Assembly: GCA_003152795.1 (NCBI GenBank)
Contig: PMBA01000292.1
Span: 37,859 to 49,316 of the forward strand
Direction: 5' to 3'
From: Acidobacteriaceae bacterium
GTDB lineage: Bacteria > Acidobacteriota > Terriglobia > Terriglobales > Acidobacteriaceae
DNA length: 11,458 bases
In this document: piece after piece, positions 1 through 6,933 of the stretch
How positions within the stretch are numbered: the stretch's first letter is position 1
Layout of the letters: each line of letters begins with the position of its first letter
Program-made: the position numbers and the translations under genes
Notes under the pieces: generated by a model
Databases searched by the model: none
The model's input: the letters and a program-made list of their open reading frames with translations, nothing else
What the model was told of the DNA's origin: nothing

Positions 1-461
1 TCGCGGAAAATGTTGATGTTCGGCGACCAGAAGTCCAGGCCCTCCATGATGTCTCGCCGGCCAGCGCGAACGGCCTGGTTGTGTTTGGCGCGGGCCTCGG
101 TGCCGATCACGACGGCCATGTCATGGATCAAAGGCGCATCGAAAGTGGCCGCCAATCCTATGGGTTCGGGAAATACGGTGGCCGTTCCAGCGTTGGCGAC
201 TCCGTGCAAGGCCTCGCTCCACCAGTCGTATGCGGGAACCTGCAATCTTGGAATCGCGCGCGCCTGGTTTACCAGTTGGGACGCTTTTTCTTCCAGCGTC
301 ATCCGCGAGATCAAATCATCAACCCGTAGGTTAAGCGGTTGTGCGGGATCCAAATAGGGTGGAACTGCAGGAGATTGCTCATTCTGCGCAAGCGCAGTCC
401 ACATCAGGACGAATGGAATCAGGAGAAGGTGAATGAAAAGGAATCGAAGGTGATTCAACAT
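1..461 (-). CDS. Secreted GH3 glycoside hydrolase, beta-xylosidase-like (5' part, cut by window edge)
   Basis: The gene reads leftward from ATG at 461-459 and stays open to position 1, giving 153 codons of a much longer protein. Residues 1-25 look like a signal peptide with an A-L-A cleavage site before Gln26, so the enzyme is probably periplasmic or exported. Seen in the sequence: the N-terminal GH3 block RVDDLISRMTLEEKASQL (residues 46-63), YDWWSEALHGV (78-88) and FWSPNINIFR at the cut end. The WWSEALHG form is typical of GH3 beta-xylosidases and related enzymes; GH3 beta-glucosidases usually have DGPxGVR there. This family removes terminal xylose, or sometimes glucose or arabinose, from beta-linked oligosaccharides. 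The nucleophile Asp and acid/base Glu lie outside the window. The start is supported by AGGGAG 9 nt upstream. The gene is divergent from the LacI regulator. GH3 assignment is firm; substrate is inferred. Confidence 0.93.
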   Translation of the reverse strand, partial: MLNHLRFLFIHLLLIPFVLMWTALAQNEQSPAVPPYLDPAQPLNLRVDDLISRMTLEEKASQLVNQARAIPRLQVPAYDWWSEALHGVANAGTATVFPEPIGLAATFDAPLIHDMAVVIGTEARAKHNQAVRAGRRDIMEGLDFWSPNINIFR

Positions 462-470
462 GATTTATCG

Positions 471-476
471 CTCCCT
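471..476 (-). promoter_or_regulatory. Ribosome binding site of the left GH3 gene
   Basis: The minus strand reads AGGGAG here, 9 nt before the ATG at 461-459. This supports that start, and the signal peptide that begins there agrees. Confidence 0.65.
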
Positions 477-510
477 GGCTGCGATTTCCGTGCAATCCGA
501 AGGCGGGAGG

Positions 511-518
511 AGTATAAC
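511..518. promoter_or_regulatory. Overlapping divergent -10 elements for left GH3 (minus) and lacI-type gene (plus)
   Basis: The eight bases contain TATACT on the minus strand (511-516) and TATAAC on the plus strand (513-518), each 5/6 to TATAAT. Neither has a good -35 box at 17 bp: the plus-strand candidate GTGCAA at 490-495 matches 3/6, and the minus-strand candidate is TTTTCC. Weak -35 boxes could mean weak promoters or help from a regulator. The -10 calls are seen in the sequence; promoter activity is inferred. Confidence 0.4.
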
Positions 519-524
519 ATCGGA

Positions 525-534
525 AACGTACACG
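525..534 (-). promoter_or_regulatory. Candidate operator, copy 1 (CGTGTACGTT on minus strand)
   Basis: The minus strand reads CGTGTACGTT. It lies 8 bp upstream of the minus-strand TATACT, between that gene's -35 and -10 positions, and close to the expected +1 of the plus-strand promoter. A bound repressor could block both the GH3 gene and the regulator's own gene. The same 10-mer recurs at 1972-1981 downstream of the receptor promoter, and TTTTCCG precedes it in both places. LacI-family operators usually have a central CG, as here. The identity of the binding protein is inferred from proximity. Confidence 0.45.
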
Positions 535-622
535 GAAAACAAACCGTGGCGACCCCAATGCTCCGCGGACACGGCAACGCGCAAGATGGTGAGCGAGGTT
601 ACGGCGAGGGCGGGCACTGGAG

Positions 623-1735
623 ATGAAAAAGAAAAAAGAGAGACGCGGAATTCACCTGCTTGCCGAACTGGCAAACGTCTCGATTGGTACCGTAGACCGC
701 GCCTTGCACGGGCGCGATGGCATCCGGGAATCAACCCGCCAGCGGATCCTCCAAATCGCGCGGCAAATCGGCTACACCCCAAACCTGGCAGCGCGCGCAT
801 TGTCCGTAGCCAAGGCAAGCGCGCGCATTGGCGTGTGCATGCCCCGCGAGATCCATTTTTTCTATGATCAGCTTTGGAGCGGCGTGCTCGACGAAGCGCG
901 AAGTCTGGCACAGCTTGGTATCCAGTTTGAGTATCGCCCGGTGCGAACCCTTGGAGAAGACGACACCAAAGCGTTCAAGGATCTCCTCAGAACCGGGGTC
1001 AACGGAATCATTGTCGCCGCCGGAAACCCCAAGGGTCTATCGCCTTTAATCGATGACGCGGAGGAAGAGGGAATCCGCGTGGTGTGTGTTTCCACCGATG
1101 CCCCAGAGAGTCACCGCTCCAGCATCGTTTCGGTGGACCCGTGGTTGAACGGGTGTCTCGCGGGAGAGTTGATGGGCAAGTCGGTTCCGCCCAAGGCCAA
1201 GGTCGCGGTGGTTGCGGGTATGCTGACGGCCATGGACCATCGCAAGAAAACAGAAGGTTTTTCGGATGCGTTTCCACAGCACTGCCCGGGCGGGGAGATT
1301 ATCGGCATCATCGAAGGACATGAGGACGAAGACGAGAGTTTTCAAAAGACGTTCGAACTTCTTGGTCGCGCGCCCTCGCTTGCCGGGTTGTACGTGAATA
1401 CGGTCAATTGTCTTCCTGTGTGCCGTGCTCTTGGAGCGCGAGGTCTGGCTGGCAAGGTGAGGTTAATCGCGACCGACCTGTTCGCGGAAATGGCTCCTTA
1501 CTTTCAGAAGGGAACGATTTCCGCGTCGATTTACCAGCAACCGTACCGTCAGGGCCAAATCGCGGTTCGACTGATGGCGGACCATCTGATGAGCAAGGCG
1601 TCCTTTCCACCGACGGTTCACCTCAGTCCCGGGGTTGTGATGTCATCGAACCTGCAACTCTTTCGGGAGATGAAACTCGCGCCGGTAACGTTAACTGACT
1701 CGGTTTTTCAAAGGCCCGCCCTGGCGCACGACTAG
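623..1735 (+). CDS. LacI-family transcriptional regulator
   Basis: This 370-residue cytoplasmic repressor is of ordinary LacI-family length. Residues 10-53 form the N-terminal helix-turn-helix, with LAELANVSIGTVDRALHGR (13-31) as recognition region and the usual TRQRILQIARQIGYTPN tail. Residues 54-61 (NLAARALS) match the hinge helix. From residue 68 (RIGVCMP) to about 345 is the periplasmic-binding-protein-like effector domain. Family knowledge says it binds a sugar or sugar phosphate and releases its operator. The ATG at 623 fits the HTH position and the frame is closed by TGA at 590-592, so no longer start is likely; the Shine-Dalgarno is poor (GAGG at 606-609, 13 nt away). It lies between two glycan genes, next to two copies of a shared motif, so it probably controls both directions and perhaps itself. 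The effector cannot be named; a cello- or xylo-oligosaccharide product is a guess from neighbours. Confidence 0.93.
   Translation: MKKKKERRGIHLLAELANVSIGTVDRALHGRDGIRESTRQRILQIARQIGYTPNLAARALSVAKASARIGVCMPREIHFFYDQLWSGVLDEARSLAQLGIQFEYRPVRTLGEDDTKAFKDLLRTGVNGIIVAAGNPKGLSPLIDDAEEEGIRVVCVSTDAPESHRSSIVSVDPWLNGCLAGELMGKSVPPKAKVAVVAGMLTAMDHRKKTEGFSDAFPQHCPGGEIIGIIEGHEDEDESFQKTFELLGRAPSLAGLYVNTVNCLPVCRALGARGLAGKVRLIATDLFAEMAPYFQKGTISASIYQQPYRQGQIAVRLMADHLMSKASFPPTVHLSPGVVMSSNLQLFREMKLAPVTLTDSVFQRPALAHD
1685..1695 (+). promoter_or_regulatory. Possible auxiliary operator inside the 3' end of the lacI-type gene
   Basis: GTAACGTTAAC contains the perfect palindrome TAACGTTA (1686-1693) with a central CG and carries the heptamer ACGTTAA, which recurs twice at 1977-1983 and 1987-1993. 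LacI-type repressors can use a second operator a few hundred bp away. It also lies within coding sequence and could be chance. Confidence 0.25.
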
Positions 1736-1833
1736 AAAGACGCGAACCGAAAGAACTGCTCTGTTCTCCCCTCCTGGCGTTTCAGGTACGGACATCCCAA
1801 ATTCTGTTTGCCCCCGAGCCATGGGCATAAACT

Positions 1834-1880
1834 ATGGTTTTCTGGATATAGAGCGCGACGCAAAAATGGTTTTCCGGATA
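1834..1880 (+). repeat. Imperfect 15-bp direct repeat, 32-bp period
   Basis: ATGGTTTTCTGGATA at 1834-1848 recurs as ATGGTTTTCCGGATA at 1866-1880, 14 of 15 identical. The period of 32 bp is about three helical turns. A shorter related string, TTTTCCGATTA, is at 1960-1970. The repeat sits about 50-95 bp upstream of the TTGACA box, where activators commonly bind. The repeat is seen directly; protein binding is inferred. Confidence 0.5.
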
Positions 1881-1926
1881 CGCAAATTTGGATTTAAAAA
1901 TTCGCTGCGCACAATTCAAATTTTGC

Positions 1927-1954
1927 TTGACAAGCGCAGATGACAGGGTCTAAA
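1927..1954 (+). promoter_or_regulatory. Sigma70-like promoter of the TonB-dependent receptor gene
   Basis: A perfect -35 box TTGACA (1927-1932) is followed after 16 bp by TCTAAA (1949-1954, 4/6 to TATAAT). Transcription would begin near 1961, about 86 bases before the ATG, and the operator-like cluster would lie just downstream of the start. That geometry suits repression. Confidence 0.55.
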
Positions 1955-1971
1955 TAGTCTTTTCCGATTAG

Positions 1972-1993
1972 CGTGTACGTTAACAAACGTTAA
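1972..1993 (+). promoter_or_regulatory. Candidate operator cluster, copy 2 (CGTGTACGTT plus TTAACAAACGTTAA)
   Basis: CGTGTACGTT (1972-1981) is identical to the minus-strand motif at 525-534. It overlaps the inverted repeat TTAAC-4-GTTAA (1980-1993). ACGTTAA occurs at 1977-1983 and again 10 bp later at 1987-1993, on the same face of the helix. The cluster begins about 18 bp after the -10 element, so binding would block transcription of the receptor gene. The LacI-family protein encoded upstream is the obvious candidate; this is inference. Confidence 0.5.
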
Positions 1994-2032
1994 GAATAAC
2001 GATTTTGTGTCTTGATCAAATGCCGGTTTCAG

Positions 2033-2038
2033 AAGGGA
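2033..2038 (+). promoter_or_regulatory. Ribosome binding site deciding the receptor start
   Basis: AAGGGA ends 8 nt before ATG at 2047-2049. No comparable site precedes the in-frame TTG at 2005 or ATG at 2020, so translation most likely starts at 2047, directly before the signal peptide. A second in-frame ATG at 2050 cannot be excluded. Confidence 0.65.
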
Positions 2039-2046
2039 CGAATTAT

Positions 2047-5000
2047 ATGATGAGGATTTTTGGAAGCGCTGCCGGAGCCCGAGCACACCGGAACAGATTT
2101 TATTGCGCGGCTCTTTTTCTGTTTCTCTTTGCGACCGCTCTATACACGTTCGGTCAAGAAGCCACCATTGTAGGAACCATCACCGATCCCTCGGGAGCCG
2201 CGGTCCCGGGTGCGGCGGTTGTGATCACCGACCGCGAAACCGGCCAGGTGCACAACTTCACCACGGGCAGTGAAGGTGAATATGTGGCGCCGGACATTCA
2301 TATCGGTCACTACACCGTGCGCGTGGAAGCGAAGGGATTCAAAGCGGTCGAGCGCAGGGACCTCCTGCTGCAGGTGGGCGACCGCGCTCGCATCGACTTC
2401 CAGATGCAGGTGGGCACGACACAAGAGACGGTAACCGTCGAAGCCACTGCCGTCGCTGTGCAATCGGATACCAGTGAAATCAGCCAGGTCATCACCGGCG
2501 ACCAGTTGGCTCACCTCGGAACCAACGGACGAAGCATCTACACGTTTATCAACCTGACGCCCGGATCCAGCAGTCTTCAGGGCGACGGTCAAGCTCCGAC
2601 GCCGGTGGGCGGCGACGCCAATGTGAGTTTTAATGGCAATCGTCCAGTGCACAACCTGTACGTGCTCGATGGCGGAGAAGATGCTGACCGCGGCGGCGGC
2701 GGAACCTTCGCCGTCATGCCCTCGGTGGAATCGCTCGCCGAATTCCGCACGCTGACGTCAAACTACGACGCGGAATATGGGCTGTCTTCGGCAGCCACCA
2801 TGACGACAGTGATCAAGTCGGGATCGAAAGCCTATCACGCATCACTGTGGGAGTTTTTCCGCAACGACGATTTGGATGCTACCAACTTCTTCCTCACGAA
2901 CAAACCCGAGCTGAGATACAACATCTTCGGCTTTAACGTCGGCGGGCCAATCGATTTTTGGAAGAAGGAACATAAGAGTTTCTTCTTCTATAATATGGAG
3001 TGGCGCAGGATCGTTAATGGGGGTTCGACTCACCAGCTGGTTCCGCTGGGCAGTGAGTACCCGGACGCTAGCGGCACGGGCACGGGCGCGGTATTCTCCG
3101 CTACCGGCAATCCCATCTACGTTCCGAGCACGGTTCCGCCTGCTGTTTTGTTTGCGAATTGCCCCGGCGGCGTGGCTCCCACCGGAATCGTTCCGGGTAA
3201 TGCTTTCCCGGCGAACACCATTCCGGACTGCATGATCGCCGCGAACGCCACAGCGCTTCTGGGCGCGGGTATTTTCCCCAAGGACAATGACGCCGCCAAT
3301 CCGGGTTATTTCACGGGTGGAAATAACTCTCCAACCAATGTGCGGGAAGAAATTGTCCGGGTCGATCACTCGTTCAACGACAAGTTCGCGATTTTCGGAC
3401 ACTGGGTCGATGAATCCATTCTGCAAACTTTCGGGACCACGATGTGGAGCGGCGACAACGTTCCCACCGTCGGCAACACGTTCGGCAATCCCTCGTACAG
3501 CGGCGTGATTCACCTGATCCACACCATTCGCCCGAATCTGCTCAACGAGGTTGCTTTTAACTACAACGGCAACCGCATCAACATCATTCCGCAAGGCACG
3601 CCTGCCCTGGCGGCGCCCAGCGGTTTCACCTTTAACCGGGTGTTTACGGGGCCCAACCTCGACAGCCGCATTCCGACGATCAATCTGAGTAACGAGACGG
3701 GCGCGCAGTATAGTTCCAACTGGACGCCGTGGATCAACAAGTACGACGATTACCAGCTCCGCGACGACATTTCCTGGACCAGGGGAGCTCACCAGTTAAA
3801 GATGGGCGCCAGTTGGGCGCTGTACAAGAAGAGCCAGGACGTATTCGCGAGCACTCAGGGCAATTTCAAATTCGACGGTTCGTTTACCAGCAACGCGGGC
3901 GCGGCACACACCGGCGTTGACTTCGCCGACTACCTGTTGGGACTTACCCAGCAGTATCAGGAGGACGGTGTTCACGACAGCGGCCAGTGGAACAACGTTT
4001 CCTGGGGCGCCTACATTCAGGACAACTGGCGCGTAAACAAGAAACTCACTCTGAATCTTGGCTTGCGTTGGGATGGAGTCCCGCATACTTACGAAGCGAA
4101 CCACCGGATGTCGAATTTCTACCCCAACCTCTACGATCAGAGCGCGCTGCCGATTTTCAATCCGGATGGCACCATCAGCAGCACCAGTCCCGGGCTGGGC
4201 ACCAGCTCCAATCCGATCCTGGCTGGCTATCAGTTCTATGTTAACGGGATAGGCATTGACGGACTGAATGGGATCCCGAAGGGTCTGGTGAACAACCACT
4301 GGGCGGCTTTCGGTCCCCGTCTTGGATTTGCCTACGATCTCACTGGCCAGGGCAAGACCGTGATCCGCGGCGGCTATGGCACCATGTACGAACGCATTCA
4401 GGGCAATGACATGTACAACGCCGGCACGAACATCCCGTTCAGTGCGAGCGTCACTCTCAACAGCGTTCTTCTGGCGAATCCGAATATCAGCGCAGTCACC
4501 GGCGCGCAAGTACCGCCGGCGCCAATCGTCGTTTCCAGCATTACCGGCGTGAGCAGCGGCAGTTACAAGCTGCCGGTAAGTTCCCAGTACAGCTTTAGCG
4601 TGGAGCAGGCATTGGGAGCGAAAGCCGTATTGTCGGTGGCATACGTTGGCAACACGAACCGGCACCAGAACGACTATCGCGAGATCAATCTGCCGGACGC
4701 CGGGCTGTTACCCTGTCTCACTGACTCCACTACCTGCACAGGTGCGCAGCCCTCTTACAACCAGGTGGTTCCGTATCTGGGCTACCACTCCATCAAACTG
4801 GCTTTCGACGAAGGGAACTCGCATTACAATTCACTCCAGACTTCGCTGCGTGGACACGTGGCGCGAGACTTGGAGCTTCAGGTCGGCTACACGCTGTCGA
4901 AGGCGATGGACCCGACGACCGGCGGGGGCAACGGCTTTGACCTTGACCCAGTCTCGAATCCGTATGCCGGGTGGAAGTACGATATGGGGCCGTCGGTGTT

Positions 5001-5544
5001 CGATCGCAGGCACGTAGCGTTTGTCAGCTACATCTACGATATCCCGCTTTTCCGGACCAGTTCGAACGGGTTCGCAAAATCGGCACTCGGAGGATGGCAG
5101 CTGTCTGGAGTGGTTACGTTGATGTCGGGCGCGCCGCTCAACATCACCGATAGCAACCCCACGGTAGCCAGTATTGTTCCCAACACGTCGGTGCGTCCCG
5201 ACCTCACAGGAAGCATCTCCTATCCCCACAAGGTTGGAGAATGGTTCGATCCGTCGGCCTTCACGGACCCGGCACCTGGAACGTGGGGCAATCTGGGGCA
5301 CGATGCACTGCGCGGTCCCGGTCGCGACAACTGGAACATGACGCTGTTCAAGAACTTCACCTTCAGCGAGCGCGCCCGCCTGGAATTCCGGGCTGACGCA
5401 TTCAACGTGTGGAACCACACGCAATTCATAGGAAATGTCCAGCAAGGTGGTATTGTCACCAACTTAGGAGCCAGCAACTTCGGTCAGGTCACAGCGGCTT
5501 ACGATCCGCGCATTCTGCAACTCGGCTTGAAGATGGTCTTCTAG
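2047..5544 (+). CDS. TonB-dependent receptor with carboxypeptidase-regulatory-like domain (Oar-like)
   Basis: This 1165-residue outer-membrane protein should import a bulky ligand, here probably oligosaccharides, using TonB energy. Residues 1-36 form a signal peptide (hydrophobic 18-35). Residues 38-122 are a CarbRD/CNA-B-like beta-sandwich (ATIVGTITDPSGAAVPGA, then GSEGEYVAP). ETVTV at 127-131 resembles a TonB box. A plug domain follows to about residue 250, containing FNGNRPVHNLYVLDGGED, and the rest is the beta-barrel, ending in Phe as outer-membrane barrels do (LGLKMVF). Two Cys pairs, C372/C395 and C890/C897, lie in loop-like regions and may form surface disulfides. Length and architecture match the large receptors typical of Acidobacteriota. 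No SusD partner is adjacent. The start at 2047 is chosen from the ribosome binding site and signal peptide. It has its own promoter upstream and a strong hairpin downstream. Family is firm; the ligand is inferred from the neighbours. Confidence 0.95.
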   Translation: MMRIFGSAAGARAHRNRFYCAALFLFLFATALYTFGQEATIVGTITDPSGAAVPGAAVVITDRETGQVHNFTTGSEGEYVAPDIHIGHYTVRVEAKGFKAVERRDLLLQVGDRARIDFQMQVGTTQETVTVEATAVAVQSDTSEISQVITGDQLAHLGTNGRSIYTFINLTPGSSSLQGDGQAPTPVGGDANVSFNGNRPVHNLYVLDGGEDADRGGGGTFAVMPSVESLAEFRTLTSNYDAEYGLSSAATMTTVIKSGSKAYHASLWEFFRNDDLDATNFFLTNKPELRYNIFGFNVGGPIDFWKKEHKSFFFYNMEWRRIVNGGSTHQLVPLGSEYPDASGTGTGAVFSATGNPIYVPSTVPPAVLFANCPGGVAPTGIVPGNAFPANTIPDCMIAANATALLGAGIFPKDNDAANPGYFTGGNNSPTNVREEIVRVDHSFNDKFAIFGHWVDESILQTFGTTMWSGDNVPTVGNTFGNPSYSGVIHLIHTIRPNLLNEVAFNYNGNRINIIPQGTPALAAPSGFTFNRVFTGPNLDSRIPTINLSNETGAQYSSNWTPWINKYDDYQLRDDISWTRGAHQLKMGASWALYKKSQDVFASTQGNFKFDGSFTSNAGAAHTGVDFADYLLGLTQQYQEDGVHDSGQWNNVSWGAYIQDNWRVNKKLTLNLGLRWDGVPHTYEANHRMSNFYPNLYDQSALPIFNPDGTISSTSPGLGTSSNPILAGYQFYVNGIGIDGLNGIPKGLVNNHWAAFGPRLGFAYDLTGQGKTVIRGGYGTMYERIQGNDMYNAGTNIPFSASVTLNSVLLANPNISAVTGAQVPPAPIVVSSITGVSSGSYKLPVSSQYSFSVEQALGAKAVLSVAYVGNTNRHQNDYREINLPDAGLLPCLTDSTTCTGAQPSYNQVVPYLGYHSIKLAFDEGNSHYNSLQTSLRGHVARDLELQVGYTLSKAMDPTTGGGNGFDLDPVSNPYAGWKYDMGPSVFDRRHVAFVSYIYDIPLFRTSSNGFAKSALGGWQLSGVVTLMSGAPLNITDSNPTVASIVPNTSVRPDLTGSISYPHKVGEWFDPSAFTDPAPGTWGNLGHDALRGPGRDNWNMTLFKNFTFSERARLEFRADAFNVWNHTQFIGNVQQGGIVTNLGASNFGQVTAAYDPRILQLGLKMVF

Positions 5545-5547
5545 TTT

Positions 5548-5559
5548 GCCTCATGAGGC
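5548..5559. repeat. 12-bp perfect palindrome just after the receptor stop
   Basis: GCCTCATGAGGC reads the same on both strands, 3 bp after the receptor's TAG. As RNA it could only form a short 4-bp stem with a 4-nt loop, so on its own it is weak. It lies 4 bp before the larger hairpin. Confidence 0.4.
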
Positions 5560-5563
5560 GAGC

Positions 5564-5601
5564 TTGCCCCGCTCCCAGAGAAACAGCTGGGAGCGGGGCA
5601 A
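5564..5601 (+). terminator. Strong 15-bp hairpin between receptor and TPR gene: terminator or processing stem
   Basis: Arms TTGCCCCGCTCCCAG (5564-5578) and CTGGGAGCGGGGCAA (5587-5601) are perfectly complementary around an 8-nt loop. The stem is very GC-rich. No U-run follows (CATTTGCC), so it is not a canonical intrinsic terminator. It could partially terminate transcription, protect the receptor mRNA 3' end, or uncouple receptor and enzyme levels. Confidence 0.6.
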
Positions 5602-5757
5602 CATTTGCCGCATATCGAAATCATGCGCCGGCCCGCTCCATCGCGCCCCGTCATGAAGAGTGGCGAAGTACCGGAGCAGGGATCGGTTGCTTCTTTGGGC
5701 ATGGATCGTTCCCCGGGTCTTCCTCCGCGAATCTGCCTCCGCGCACAGCGACTTAAC

Positions 5758-6894
5758 ATGAAGGACTGGAAGCTACAACTACTGGCTGTTGCGGTGGTGC
5801 TGTCGAGCTCTGCGAGCGGCCAAGTGTCCAGCCCGTCGCAGGCGATGGCCCTTGAACAGCAGGGGAAACTGGCTGAGGCGGCCCAGGTCTGGCGGGCCGT
5901 GACCGAGCGAAATCCGAAAGATGCCGCTGCCTTCGCGAGCCTGGGCGTGGTGCTTTCCAGGGAGCAGAAATACGATGAAGCGGCTTCCGCCTACAAAAAG
6001 GCGATTGCCTTGAATTCGAAGCTGCCCGGAGTGCAGCTGAATCTGGGCTTGGCGGAGTTCAAGCAGGGGCGCCTCGACGCGGCCATCCCTCCCCTGATGG
6101 CCGCGTCGAAAGAGGAACCAAAGAACATGCAGGCACAGACGCTGCTGGGTCTGAGCTGCTATGGCACCAAACGATTCGCGGAAGCTGTCGAGCACCTCAA
6201 GATTGCGGCGAAATCCGATCCGGGCAATACGGAACTTCATCAAGTCCTGTCGCAAAGCTGCCTGTGGGCCAAGCAGTATCCCTGTGCGCTGGAAGAATTC
6301 CGCCAGATTTTGAAGCAGGATCCGGATTCGGCCTCCGCCCACGTGCTCACTGGCGAAGCGCTGGATGGATTGGGAAAGACGCCGGAAGCTATCGCCGAGT
6401 TTCAGGTTGCCGCCAAGGTTGCTCCGCGCGAACCCAACATTCATTTCGGACTGGGCTACCTCTACTGGAAGTCGCACGAGTACGACGAGGCCAAGCGTGA
6501 GTTTGAGAACGAGTTGTCGGTCGATCCCGGCCACGCGCAGGCGCTGACCTATCTGGGCGATATCGAGATGAAGCGGGATCATCGGGAGGCGGCTCTGGCG
6601 CTGCTGGGCAAGGCCACCACGCTGAAAGACGACATTCGTATTGCCTATCTGGATATGGGGACCATCCTGGCCGAGCAAAAGCGGTACGACGAGGCCGTGG
6701 CTGCGCTGCAGCGGGCCGTGAAATTGAATCCCGCTCAGCCCGACGCCCATTACCGGTTGGCGCATGTCTACCAGGATATGGGGAAAGCAGCGGAGTCACA
6801 GAAGGAGTTTGCCCAGGTTCGCGAACTGCACGAGAAGGCTGATGAGCCGCTGGCGTCGAAAATGTCGGCGGCGCCGCCTCCCTTGCCTCAATAG
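5758..6894 (+). CDS. Exported tetratricopeptide repeat (TPR) protein
   Basis: The protein has 378 residues. Residues 1-22 are a signal peptide (MKDWKLQLLAVAVVLSSSAS), so it should act in the periplasm. About ten consecutive 34-residue TPRs follow from about residue 25 to 363. Typical units have LG at positions 7-8, a YDEA or FAEA turn and a P near position 32, for example YDEAASAYKKAIALN and YDEAVAALQRAVKLNP. The end is a short Ala/Pro tail (APPPLPQ). No catalytic domain is visible; TPR superhelices bind proteins or peptides. Between a receptor and two hydrolases it may be a scaffold or periplasmic partner of the transport machinery, but that is inference. The frame is open upstream to 5605, but the signal peptide points to ATG 5758; no clear Shine-Dalgarno precedes it. 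The next gene starts 39 bp after the stop. Confidence 0.88.
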   Translation: MKDWKLQLLAVAVVLSSSASGQVSSPSQAMALEQQGKLAEAAQVWRAVTERNPKDAAAFASLGVVLSREQKYDEAASAYKKAIALNSKLPGVQLNLGLAEFKQGRLDAAIPPLMAASKEEPKNMQAQTLLGLSCYGTKRFAEAVEHLKIAAKSDPGNTELHQVLSQSCLWAKQYPCALEEFRQILKQDPDSASAHVLTGEALDGLGKTPEAIAEFQVAAKVAPREPNIHFGLGYLYWKSHEYDEAKREFENELSVDPGHAQALTYLGDIEMKRDHREAALALLGKATTLKDDIRIAYLDMGTILAEQKRYDEAVAALQRAVKLNPAQPDAHYRLAHVYQDMGKAAESQKEFAQVRELHEKADEPLASKMSAAPPPLPQ

Positions 6895-6922
6895 AAGCCG
6901 GGGAGTGGTGGGAATCGTCATG

Positions 6923-6928
6923 AAGGAG
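6923..6928 (+). promoter_or_regulatory. Ribosome binding site supporting a GTG start for the GH9 gene
   Basis: AAGGAG lies 5 nt before GTG at 6934-6936. The translated N-terminus from this GTG is a good signal peptide, and no ATG in frame fits as well. Confidence 0.7.
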
Positions 6929-6933
6929 AGCGG

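Larger units (their letters stand above)
1736..2046. other. 311-bp regulatory intergenic region between lacI-type gene and receptor gene
   Basis: No credible gene lies here. The first 90 bases after the regulator's stop hold no convincing terminator. The rest is AT-richer than the flanking genes. It contains a direct repeat (1834-1880), the palindromes CAAATTTG (1883-1890) and near-palindrome CAAATTTTG (1917-1925), a TTGACA promoter, and the operator-like cluster at 1972-1993. It most likely serves transcription of the receptor operon. Confidence 0.7.

Noticed and set aside
465..911. 148-codon open frame on the minus strand crossing the divergent promoter region
   Set aside because: It overlaps the LacI-family gene antisense, has no family resemblance and is Arg-rich low-complexity, as expected for an out-of-frame reading of GC-rich DNA.
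1810..1826. GCCC...GGGC inverted repeat as terminator of the lacI-type gene
   Set aside because: Only 4-bp arms and no U-run; too weak.
1883..1925. CAAATTTG palindrome and the near-palindrome CAAATTTTG as an operator pair
   Set aside because: Simple AT-rich palindromes are expected by chance in this AT-richer stretch. There is no match to the shared motif near the genes.
2005..2046. N-terminal extension of the receptor from TTG 2005 or ATG 2020
   Set aside because: It lacks a ribosome binding site and would put 9-14 polar residues before the signal peptide. ATG 2047 has AAGGGA 8 nt upstream.
2842..3792. 316-codon open frame antisense to the receptor gene
   Set aside because: It is a shadow frame in GC-rich coding DNA, with no signal peptide, domain or ribosome binding site. 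The sense frame is a clear receptor.
5605..5757. 51-codon N-terminal extension of the TPR protein
   Set aside because: It would bury a good signal peptide inside the protein, and the extension is Pro/Arg-rich without structure.
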